This document shows, piece by piece, positions 1 to 8,279 of a DNA stretch of 8,279 nucleotides (position 1 is its first letter; each line of letters opens with the position of its first letter). The notes under the pieces were generated by a model that worked only from the letters and a program-made list of their open reading frames with translations, made no database searches and had not been told where the DNA came from. The stretch is from Promethearchaeota archaeon (GTDB taxonomy: Archaea > Asgardarchaeota > Lokiarchaeia > Sigynarchaeales > SOKP01), in assembly GCA_019057735.1 (NCBI GenBank), contig JAHLWV010000093.1:1-8279 (forward strand). The letters are read 5' to 3'. A program made the translations under genes and the position numbers.

Positions 1-1
1 A

Positions 2-694
2 TTATATGGAAATAAAATCTCGTTCTGCAGGACCTTTTTCTTTAATAATAGCGAGATCTATCCCATTTCCTGAAGCCATATCTCGTATGATACTTGAAGT
101 GATTGCTTTTATAATAATTTCTTTTCCCGCACTAATCGATAAGTTATCTTTATACTTTGCTTCAAGCACACCGTAAGAGAAATTTTGACCACTACCTACA
201 GCACAGAATTTATCAGGCAAAATGGAACCATATGCTCCAAGATTTAGAAGTACTGGACCTTCTTCTTCAGTTACTCCACCTAAAATGAGACCTACTTGAA
301 ACGGATACATCTTATTTTGATAGAGGATATTAGATAGCATTTTTCCAGCACTTTTAACTTTGATTGGTGCTTCTTCCTTTAGTTGATACAACGCAGTTTC
401 AGCTCGGAGAACATCGACCAGATACATTGCGTCAGCTACTCCTCCAGCAATAGTCATATATAAGTGTTCTTGGATTTTATGGAGTTTTTCAGCTGTTTTA
501 CTTGCTACAAAGTAACTCATTGTAGCCCTTCTATCAGTACCTAGGATTACAGCATCTTTACATACTAATCCTACTGTAGTTGTCCCCGTTTTTAATGTTT
601 GATTATTTTTTTGCGTAGAGGGGGTGTTATTGCTGATTATAGAATCTCGTAAAAAAATAGATTCAGATGGTTTAACTAAATCTTCTTTTCTCAT
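2..694 (-). CDS. psmB: Archaeal 20S proteasome beta subunit (N-terminal nucleophile threonine protease)
   Basis: This is the catalytic subunit of the 20S proteasome, which forms the inner beta rings and degrades unfolded or tagged cytoplasmic proteins. The protein has 230 residues. Residues 1-37 are a propeptide ending in TG, and the mature enzyme should start at Thr38 (TTTVGLV). Family active-site residues can be placed: Thr38 (Thr1), Asp54 (Asp17), Lys70 (Lys33), Ser168 in VGSGQ (Ser129), Asp205 and Ser208 in RDMAS (Asp166, Ser169). The AGGVADA segment (83-89) matches the conserved AG-A-D motif. With Thr1, Asp17 and Lys33 all present, it should be active rather than a silent subunit. The ATG start is the only Met before the cleavage site. 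The stop codon lies within the first four bases, so the gene is complete. No alpha subunit or ATPase is in view. The propeptide is long compared with the 8 residues known in Thermoplasma. Confidence 0.95.
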   Translation of the reverse strand: MRKEDLVKPSESIFLRDSIISNNTPSTQKNNQTLKTGTTTVGLVCKDAVILGTDRRATMSYFVASKTAEKLHKIQEHLYMTIAGGVADAMYLVDVLRAETALYQLKEEAPIKVKSAGKMLSNILYQNKMYPFQVGLILGGVTEEEGPVLLNLGAYGSILPDKFCAVGSGQNFSYGVLEAKYKDNLSISAGKEIIIKAITSSIIRDMASGNGIDLAIIKEKGPAERDFISI

Positions 695-714
695 AATATC
701 ATTAAAAGACTCTT

Positions 715-750
715 GTCTTAATAATTTTTTTTTAATTTTTTATAAATATA
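715..750 (-). promoter_or_regulatory. Probable promoter of the proteasome beta gene
   Basis: Two TATA-like candidates precede the start codon on the minus strand. TATATTTATA (741-750) lies about 50 bases upstream and would give a 5' leader of roughly 25 bases. ATTATTAAGA (716-725) is centred about 27 bases upstream and would give a leaderless mRNA like the other genes here. There is no purine-rich Shine-Dalgarno site directly before the ATG. The region between them is a run of A on the minus strand. The sequence does not decide which box is used. Confidence 0.4.
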
Positions 751-771
751 TTGTGTTTTTAGGAGAAGAAT

Positions 772-790
772 CAAAGAATAAGCAAAGAAT
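772..790. repeat. Short tandem-like direct repeat CAAAGAAT
   Basis: CAAAGAAT occurs at 772-779 and again at 783-790, an 11-base period. It lies between the stop codon of the ATL gene and the candidate proteasome promoter. Read on the minus strand the stretch is pyrimidine-rich (TTCTTTG repeated, then TTCTTCTCC), so it may instead act as an archaeal T-rich terminator for the ATL gene. Its role is not known, and in AT-rich sequence it could be chance. Confidence 0.3.
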
Positions 791-797
791 TAATAAG

Positions 798-1130
798 CTA
801 GATTTTTAGATTTTCAAGGGATTTTATTTCCCAGATGTATTTTTTAAGATCAATTTTATTAGTGGAACCTATTTCAACACCTTCTTTTTCAAGCAGGATT
901 TTTTGATAATCTTGACCATCTTGGGCTTTCAAAGCAATTCTACCTTGTGAATTTATAACTCGGTGCCATGGTAAATTATATTTTTTTGAGGATGAATGTA
1001 GCAACCATGAGACTTGTCTCGCGCCATTGGGATTTCCAGCTAATTTAGCAATCCTACCGTAAGTGAGAACTTTTCCAACCGGAATATTTTTTATAATATT
1101 AATAACATCTTGAGTAAAATCGCTTGGCAT
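798..1130 (-). CDS. atl: Alkyltransferase-like (ATL) DNA-binding protein, MGMT fold without the catalytic Cys
   Basis: This 110-residue protein matches the C-terminal DNA-binding domain of O6-alkylguanine-DNA alkyltransferase. The catalytic motif PCHR reads PWHR here (Pro54-Arg57), with Trp55 in place of the methyl-accepting Cys. That swap is the hallmark of ATL proteins such as S. pombe Atl1 (108 residues) and E. coli YbaZ. Known ATL proteins flip and bind O6-alkylguanine without repairing it and hand the lesion to nucleotide excision repair. Other family residues are present: Tyr24 in LTYGRIA, the helix-turn-helix recognition helix GARQVSWLL (36-44) with the Arg38 finger, and the HRVINSQGRI strand (56-65). 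The start is an ATG preceded by an AT-rich box about 31 bases upstream. It lies 103 bp upstream of the proteasome gene on the same strand, but a new promoter-like stretch in between makes co-transcription uncertain. It diverges from the beta-galactosidase gene. Confidence 0.9.
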   Translation of the reverse strand: MPSDFTQDVINIIKNIPVGKVLTYGRIAKLAGNPNGARQVSWLLHSSSKKYNLPWHRVINSQGRIALKAQDGQDYQKILLEKEGVEIGSTNKIDLKKYIWEIKSLENLKI

Positions 1131-1156
1131 CGTTAATCATCTTTCCCATTATGTTG

Positions 1157-1166
1157 ATATTATATT
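1157..1166 (-). promoter_or_regulatory. TATA-like box for the ATL gene
   Basis: On the minus strand this reads AATATAATAT, centred about 31 bases before the ATG at 1130. The spacing fits an archaeal TATA box with transcription starting a few bases before the start codon. The 152-bp region 1131-1282 is a divergent intergenic region serving this gene and the beta-galactosidase gene. I saw no clear inverted repeat operator in it. Confidence 0.45.
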
Positions 1167-1201
1167 CTCTTCATTAAATAATCTTAATTAAAAAATTGTA
1201 A

Positions 1202-4438
<3,237 letters not shown>

Positions 4439-4450
4439 AAAAAGCGATCA

Positions 4451-5587
4451 TTATTTGCTATAAATTTTAATTTCCTTTGGTTTTCCTCCATCCCGAGCGG
4501 AACGAGAAGCTTGAATTCCAGACATACAGAAATTGGCTGCAACTTTAGCGTGTATTGAAGCTTTAACTCCTTCTTTTATTGCTTGAAACCAATTATTTAA
4601 AATACGAGCATTAGCACCATAATGAAACCCTTCAACTCGGGGAATTACGCTAAATAATGATTCTCGATCAATTTTTTTCGCTTTTCCTTTTCTACGCCGA
4701 GCTTTATTAATTTTATGTCCTTCGGCTATAAATGTTCGTCCCGGTTTATCAATTTCCGAGCATTCATAGGTACCAGTCCTACCTACCACTTGAATCGAAA
4801 TTCTAGTGGGTTCTCGAGCAAAGACATAAGCGTTAGCACACTTAGCTATAGCGGTAGTTTCTGTTCTAAATAACGCAACTTGGAAAGCTTTTGCAGGTTT
4901 ACATATTGGATTTCCTTTATATCCGCCAATATCATTAGCAAAACTTATAACTTCGATAAATGGCATTGGATTTTTTAGTCCTCCTAATACAACTTGAGCG
5001 GGACCAATGGAATGGGCATACATCATTGGGTCAAATAATTGGTACCATGAATCGATACGAGGAGTATCAACATCTCCAAAACCTTGATCTCTCCATCTAT
5101 AAGTAACATCATGCAAATATTCTGATTCAGCATAAACTGGCTCACCAATTTTACCTTTTGATGTAAGTTGAGCGGCAAATAATACTTCAGGATAGAAGCA
5201 ATAGTTCTCTCCTAGCTGATAAACTTTTCCAGACGCGTCCTCAGCATTTATGATACGATTTAAATCATCTTCTTTAATAGCCATTGGAACTTCAGAAAAT
5301 ACGTGCAAATTCGACTCTAATGCAGCAACAGATTGATCCGCATGAAATTGAGGTGGGCTTGCTATAATAATTCCCTCAAGTCCTTCAGTGTCTAATAAGG
5401 CCTCAAATGTTTTTGCGATTTTAAAGCCCTCACTCTTTTTAAGCATTTCAGTAGCGATTGGATTTGGATCATAGCCAACAACCAATTTGGATTGTCCTTT
5501 CAGTAAAGGATGATTCTCTAATTCGGTTTTGATGCTAATTGAATGAAGACCAAAACCAACCATCCCTAGTTTTATTAGCTTTCCCAT
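4451..5587 (-). CDS. Gfo/Idh/MocA-family NAD(P)-dependent oxidoreductase
   Basis: This is a 378-residue cytoplasmic enzyme of the family that oxidises or reduces sugars, inositols and related polyols. The N-terminal Rossmann domain (about 5-125) has the dinucleotide-binding loop VGFG (10-13), an acidic residue at the end of the second strand (Asp40 in GYDPN) and the IIIASPPQFHAD segment (73-84). The usual EKP motif reads EVP (99-101), so the family's common lysine is replaced by Val100. The C-terminal alpha/beta domain has GENYCFYP (126-133) and, in place of the usual D-x-x-x-H pair, DPMMYAHSIGP (186-196) with His192. I recall similar EVP and P-M-x-Y-x-x-H-S variants in some family members, so this is likely a distinct subfamily rather than a dead enzyme. 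A basic stretch (KARRRKGKAKK, 295-305) is unusual. It diverges from the GH4 gene across 102 bp, suggesting shared control and a common sugar pathway. Its substrate cannot be named. Confidence 0.85.
   Translation of the reverse strand: MGKLIKLGMVGFGLHSISIKTELENHPLLKGQSKLVVGYDPNPIATEMLKKSEGFKIAKTFEALLDTEGLEGIIIASPPQFHADQSVAALESNLHVFSEVPMAIKEDDLNRIINAEDASGKVYQLGENYCFYPEVLFAAQLTSKGKIGEPVYAESEYLHDVTYRWRDQGFGDVDTPRIDSWYQLFDPMMYAHSIGPAQVVLGGLKNPMPFIEVISFANDIGGYKGNPICKPAKAFQVALFRTETTAIAKCANAYVFAREPTRISIQVVGRTGTYECSEIDKPGRTFIAEGHKINKARRRKGKAKKIDRESLFSVIPRVEGFHYGANARILNNWFQAIKEGVKASIHAKVAANFCMSGIQASRSARDGGKPKEIKIYSK
4464..4487 (+). terminator. Possible T-rich terminator downstream of the beta-galactosidase gene
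   Basis: The plus strand just after the beta-galactosidase stop carries successive T clusters (ATTTTAATTTCC, TTTGG, TTTTCC). This is the type of oligo-T signal archaeal RNA polymerase uses. It lies inside the 3' end of the convergent oxidoreductase gene because the genes are only 12 bp apart, so the two transcripts would overlap if it is used. Confidence 0.25.
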
Positions 5588-5606
5588 AATCTGAGATAAT
5601 TCACGA

Positions 5607-5616
5607 AAATATTAAT
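5607..5616 (-). promoter_or_regulatory. TATA-like box for the Gfo/Idh/MocA gene
   Basis: On the minus strand this reads ATTAATATTT, centred about 24 bases before the ATG at 5587. There is no Shine-Dalgarno site before the start (the preceding bases read ATCTCAGATT). The spacing suggests a leaderless transcript from the shared divergent region 5588-5689. Confidence 0.5.
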
Positions 5617-5636
5617 AGTTAAGGATGACTGACAAA

Positions 5637-5653
5637 TTTGTAGATTTTACAAA
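5637..5653. promoter_or_regulatory. Candidate operator: inverted repeat between divergent promoters
   Basis: TTTGTA (5637-5642) and TACAAA (5648-5653) form a perfect 6-bp inverted repeat with a 5-base spacer. An overlapping 8-bp palindrome, CAAATTTG, lies at 5633-5640. The element sits between the two outward-facing TATA-like boxes, 7 bases upstream of the GH4 box. A dimeric regulator bound here could control both genes. No regulator gene is in the window, and the AT-rich background makes chance possible. Confidence 0.35.
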
Positions 5654-5660
5654 CAGTGGG

Positions 5661-5670
5661 TTTAATTTTT
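5661..5670 (+). promoter_or_regulatory. TATA-like box for the GH4 gene
   Basis: TTTAATTTTT is centred about 25 bases before the ATG at 5690. A G-rich patch (GTGGG) lies just upstream. The bases before the ATG (TTTCACTACTT) contain no Shine-Dalgarno site, so translation probably begins on a leaderless or nearly leaderless mRNA. Confidence 0.5.
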
Positions 5671-5689
5671 GTGAGAGATTTCACTACTT

Positions 5690-7015
5690 ATGGATAAAAA
5701 AATAGTGCTTATTGGAGCCGGAAGTGCTGCTTTTGGTCCTCCAACATTTATCGATTTAAATTTAAGCAAAGTGCTAGAAGGAGCAACTATTACTCTACTT
5801 GATATAGATAAAGAAAAACTTCACATGGTTCACGAAGTAGTATCAGAAGATAATAAAAAAATTGGAAATAAATTCAATATAGAATGCACACCAAATAGAG
5901 AAAAAGCCCTAAAAGGAGCAGATTTTGTTATAAATTCCACTGAACATGGAGATAGATTTGAATTACGTTGGCAAGATAATACGATCCCTAAGAAACATGG
6001 CTCAACAGAAAGAATGGCTGAAAATGGGGGGCCTGGAGGATTTTTCCATAGTGCTCGTCAAATTCCCGAGATTATTAAGATTGCTAAAGATGTTGAAAGA
6101 ATATGTCCAGATGCTTTTTTTATTAATTATTCAAATCCTATGTCCCGAATATGTTTAGCTTTGAAAAGGGCAGTGCCTAAACTAAAAGTATTTGGTCTTT
6201 GTCATCAAATTGGGCTTCTAACATCACATCATTTATCTAAGATAATAGATAAAGAATTGAGGGATGTTCAATTAATTACTGGAGGTCTTAATCACTTTGC
6301 CTTTTTGATGGGATTAAAAAATTTAAAAACTGGAGAGGATTTAATGCCTGTTTTTAATTCAAACTGTAAAAAATTCTTTCAAGATAAATGGGATCGATTC
6401 CACTATGCAAATCTTACTTTTGAGGTTTACAAAAGGTTTGGTTGGTTTCCGTACGTAGGAGATAACCATATATGCGAGTATTTACAATTTGGTTCCCATT
6501 ATACAACAGAACAAGATTTAACAGATTGGATTACTATAATGGAGCAAGCGAATAAAGGCGGAAACGCTCAACTAAAAAGGTACTACAAGAGATTAAAAAA
6601 CGGTAAATATCCTAAAAAAGGTATGATGATGAAGGGACCTTCTGGCGAAAGAGCAATCCCCATTATCGAAGCAATTATAGAAGATAGTAATTCGTACGAA
6701 ATAGCGGTAAACATTCCTAACGATGACATTATTGAAAATCTCCCTAACGATTTGATAATTGAATGTTCTGGTATTGTTAATAAAGAAGGCATACATGGAG
6801 TTAAATTAGGTGAAATTCCTAAAAGCATTGCTGCTCTATTAAGAATTGAAGCTTCCATTCAAGATTTATGTGTTGAAGCCGTAATGCAGGAATCTAAGGA
6901 TCTTGCAATTGATTGTCTTGCGATGGATGTTAATTGCGGTAGCTTTGAGATGGCTGAAGCGATTTTTATTGAAATGTGTGAACTTCAAAGAAAATATTTG
7001 CCTGATTTTAAATAG
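5690..7015 (+). CDS. NAD+ and metal-dependent glycosidase, glycoside hydrolase family 4
   Basis: GH4 enzymes cleave glycosides by an oxidation-elimination route: NAD+ transiently oxidises C3 of the sugar and a divalent metal, usually Mn, stabilises the intermediate. The protein has 441 residues, usual for the family, and is probably cytoplasmic. Visible features are the Rossmann loop LIGAGSAAFG (7-16), Asp38 at the end of the second strand, FINYSNPM (144-151) for substrate and metal, metal ligands Cys171 in GLCHQ and His202 in GGLNHF, and GDNHICEY (257-264). The four-residue motif beginning at the metal Cys tracks substrate class in GH4 (for example CHEV in alpha-glucosidases and CHSV in MelA). 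Here it is CHQI, which I cannot assign. It lies 54 bp upstream of a ChbG-type deacetylase on the same strand, as chbF precedes chbG in E. coli. It could act on alpha- or beta-linked glucosides, galactosides, uronides or amino sugars; phosphorylated substrates are less likely with no PTS gene seen. Confidence 0.9.
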   Translation: MDKKIVLIGAGSAAFGPPTFIDLNLSKVLEGATITLLDIDKEKLHMVHEVVSEDNKKIGNKFNIECTPNREKALKGADFVINSTEHGDRFELRWQDNTIPKKHGSTERMAENGGPGGFFHSARQIPEIIKIAKDVERICPDAFFINYSNPMSRICLALKRAVPKLKVFGLCHQIGLLTSHHLSKIIDKELRDVQLITGGLNHFAFLMGLKNLKTGEDLMPVFNSNCKKFFQDKWDRFHYANLTFEVYKRFGWFPYVGDNHICEYLQFGSHYTTEQDLTDWITIMEQANKGGNAQLKRYYKRLKNGKYPKKGMMMKGPSGERAIPIIEAIIEDSNSYEIAVNIPNDDIIENLPNDLIIECSGIVNKEGIHGVKLGEIPKSIAALLRIEASIQDLCVEAVMQESKDLAIDCLAMDVNCGSFEMAEAIFIEMCELQRKYLPDFK

Positions 7016-7035
7016 AAGAATAGTCTTAACACAAA

Positions 7036-7044
7036 TTTTTAAAT
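7036..7044 (+). promoter_or_regulatory. Possible TATA-like box before the ChbG-type deacetylase gene
   Basis: TTTTTAAAT is centred 30 bases before the ATG at 7070, so the deacetylase gene may have its own start as well as reading through from the GH4 gene. A second box, TTATAAAA (7047-7054), is too close to the ATG for a start upstream of it. The T run at 7036-7040 could alternatively end the GH4 transcript. Confidence 0.3.
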
Positions 7045-7069
7045 CGTTATAAAACCAATTTAAAATATT

Positions 7070-7966
7070 ATGAGTAAATTAAGCCTCATAGAAAAACTTG
7101 GATTTGAGAGAACAGATAAAATCGTAATTTTCCATATTGACGATGTTGGTTTTTCTCACTCTTCAAACTTAGCCTCATTTGAATGTTTAGACTTCGGTGT
7201 TGCTAGTTGTGGCTCAGTTATTGTTCCTGCCCCATGGTTTTTAGAAGCGGCTTCCATATGTAGGAGTAAGCCTCAGTACGATATTGGTGTGCATCTCACC
7301 CTTACTTGTGAATATGACCTATATCGATGGCGTGCGTTGAGTAGCGTGAACCCGGACTCCGGTCTACTTGACTCAGAAAAATCTTTATGGCGCACCACAG
7401 AGGAAGCAATTAAAAATGTAAATCCTAAGGCTGCAGAAGATGAAATGCGTGCTCAAATTCAAACTGCTTTAGATGCTGGTGTTAATGTAACTCATATTGA
7501 TTCACACATGGGAACAGTAATGCATCCGAAATTCATTCCAACCTATCTAAAGTTAGCGAGAGAATTTAAAGTTGCGCCATTTCTGCCTCGAATAACCAAG
7601 AGTCAGCTAGAAGCTGAAGGATTAGGAGACCTTGAGGAAGTGTATTTAAAAATGTTTAATAAATTAGAAGAGAGTGGAACTCCTATTCTTGATCATATGA
7701 TTATCGATACAATGGGAGATAGTCCAAATAAAACAGATTACTACTGTAAACGATTTGGTGAAATTAAACCAGGGATAACACATTTTTTGTTTCACGCAGC
7801 GAAAATGAGCCCTGAATTGAAGGCAATAACTCCCGATTCTGCAAGTTGGCGAGATCTCGATTATCAAGCATTTACAGATCCAAAAATTAAAGATTGCGTT
7901 GAAAAGTACAACTTAAAGATAATTGGGTATAGAGAAATCCGTGATATAATTAGAAAAGAATTATAA
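7070..7966 (+). CDS. ChbG/HpnK (YdjC)-family carbohydrate deacetylase
   Basis: This 298-residue protein belongs to the YdjC-like family of metal-dependent deacetylases, whose best known member, E. coli ChbG, removes one acetyl group from diacetylchitobiose. The metal-binding set is visible: Asp24-Asp25 in HIDDVGFSH, and His142 and His146 in THIDSHMG. Other conserved spots are IGVHLTL (72-78, His75), LFHAAK (240-245, His242) and WRDLDY (260-265). No signal peptide is visible, so it should act in the cytoplasm on imported oligosaccharides. It follows the GH4 gene by 54 bp on the same strand, and the pair probably works in sequence, with deacetylation making the sugar a GH4 substrate or the reverse. 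An N-acetylated sugar substrate is an inference from the family. The ATG start is preceded by AT-rich sequence without a Shine-Dalgarno site. It need not act on chitobiose; HpnK-like members handle other acetylated substrates. Confidence 0.88.
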   Translation: MSKLSLIEKLGFERTDKIVIFHIDDVGFSHSSNLASFECLDFGVASCGSVIVPAPWFLEAASICRSKPQYDIGVHLTLTCEYDLYRWRALSSVNPDSGLLDSEKSLWRTTEEAIKNVNPKAAEDEMRAQIQTALDAGVNVTHIDSHMGTVMHPKFIPTYLKLAREFKVAPFLPRITKSQLEAEGLGDLEEVYLKMFNKLEESGTPILDHMIIDTMGDSPNKTDYYCKRFGEIKPGITHFLFHAAKMSPELKAITPDSASWRDLDYQAFTDPKIKDCVEKYNLKIIGYREIRDIIRKEL

Positions 7967-8012
7967 AGAATATCGGAGCTATTCTACGAGTTCTTTCTAA
8001 TCTAAATTTTTT
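7967..8012 (+). terminator. Possible terminator after the GH4-deacetylase unit
   Basis: Directly after the deacetylase stop, AGAATA (7967-7972) and TATTCT (7980-7985) can form a 6-bp stem with a 7-base loop. T-rich runs follow (TTCTTTCTAA and the six Ts at 8007-8012). This fills the 46-bp gap between two convergent genes. The stem is weak and AT-rich, and the T run may be the effective part in archaea. Confidence 0.35.
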
Positions 8013-8279
8013 CTAGTTAAAATTTACCCAAATAGGAGAAGTCCAACCTCTCTCTCCGTCGAATTGAGTTGCTCGAATGTAATAATATGCGTTATCACCT
8101 TTTTTCAAGGTATTATCTTCGTACCCGAACTTGATGCGATCATTTGTAGGAACTCTAATTGCAATAACTTCTCCATTTTTAATTAGTTCAACACTTTCAA
8201 GTTTATTGGTACCACAAACGGTAGCAATAATTACTGGGGATTTATTCACTTCTATATTTTGACCCATCAAAGCAGAATC
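8013..8279 (-). CDS. C-terminal fragment of a DUF3604-like protein, cut by the window edge
   Basis: The reading frame stays open to the last base, so the true start lies beyond the window; the ATG at 8265-8267 is probably internal (residues DSAL precede it). About 88 C-terminal residues are visible. They form a beta-rich segment with VCGTNKLESVELIKNGEVIA, an acidic middle, then YYYIRATQFDGERGWTSPIW and WVNFN at the end. This recalls, from memory, the C-terminus of DUF3604 proteins, where an Ig-like segment of the type GT-x-x-I-E-x-V-E-x-x-K-N-G is followed by YYVR-x-x-Q-x-D-G and W-S-S-P-I-W-V. Full-length members carry an upstream PHP-like metal-dependent hydrolase region, which is not visible here. 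Such genes can occur near sugar and sulfatase genes, and its place beside the glycosidase cluster fits. The match rests on a short tail, so an unrelated beta-sandwich domain is possible. Confidence 0.6.
   Translation of the reverse strand, partial: DSALMGQNIEVNKSPVIIATVCGTNKLESVELIKNGEVIAIRVPTNDRIKFGYEDNTLKKGDNAYYYIRATQFDGERGWTSPIWVNFN

Noticed and set aside
706..719. Inverted repeat AAGAC-TCTT-GTCTT just upstream of the proteasome start
   Set aside because: The stem is only 5 bp and does not extend; it is too weak to call an operator or terminator.
624..809. A 61-codon plus-strand ORF over the 5' end and upstream region of the proteasome gene
   Set aside because: It is mostly antisense to the proteasome propeptide and to AT-rich promoter sequence, is dominated by Ile, Leu, Lys and Phe from low-complexity DNA, and shows no domain or start signal.
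5946..6158. Second-frame plus-strand ORF in the GH4 gene, and minus-strand ORFs at 6583-6858 and 6593-6796
   Set aside because: They are out of frame with GH4 motifs that continue unbroken through the region; no promoter or start signal supports them.
7664..7867. Minus-strand ORF inside the deacetylase gene
   Set aside because: It is antisense to conserved deacetylase sequence including the LFHAAK segment, with no sign of a real protein.
8265..8270. TTG or ATG near the right edge as the true start of the last minus-strand gene
   Set aside because: The frame continues open to the edge, and the visible protein looks like the tail of a longer family, so these codons are probably internal.

Overview
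The window looks like an AT-rich archaeal chromosome. The main evidence is a proteasome beta subunit with a self-processing N-terminal threonine. In addition, no gene start has a convincing Shine-Dalgarno site, while AT-rich TATA-like boxes lie about 24-31 bases before most start codons, the layout expected for leaderless or nearly leaderless archaeal mRNAs. The lineage cannot be fixed from this sequence. The mix of archaeal housekeeping genes with bacterial-type sugar enzymes would suit an uncultured heterotroph such as an Asgard archaeon or a Bathyarchaeia member, but that is a guess.

Left part (1-1130, minus strand): a proteasome beta subunit and, upstream of it, a small alkyltransferase-like (ATL) protein. 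The ATL protein resembles O6-alkylguanine-DNA alkyltransferase but has Trp in place of the catalytic Cys. Both are housekeeping or repair genes.

Centre and right (1283-8279): a carbohydrate-degradation island. In order it holds a LacZ-type GH2 beta-galactosidase (+), a Gfo/Idh/MocA-family oxidoreductase (-), an NAD-dependent GH4 glycosidase (+), a ChbG/YdjC-type carbohydrate deacetylase (+), and the C-terminal end of what looks like a DUF3604 protein (-), cut by the window edge. The oxidoreductase and GH4 genes diverge from a 102-bp intergenic region that has two promoter-like boxes and a perfect 6-bp inverted repeat between them. GH4 followed by ChbG recalls the chbF-chbG pair of the E. coli chitobiose operon, but no phosphotransferase or transporter gene is present here.

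No enzyme with a visible N-terminus has an obvious signal peptide, so the pathway probably works in the cytoplasm on imported oligosaccharides, possibly N-acetylated, beta-galactoside-containing or glycoside-linked. Three enzymes depart from textbook family motifs: no Trp at the LacZ Trp999 position, EVP instead of EKP in the oxidoreductase, and CHQI at the GH4 specificity motif. The real substrate may therefore not be lactose, chitobiose phosphate or inositol. I see no CRISPR array, tRNA, rRNA, insertion sequence or defence system. The most interesting content is this unassigned archaeal sugar pathway.
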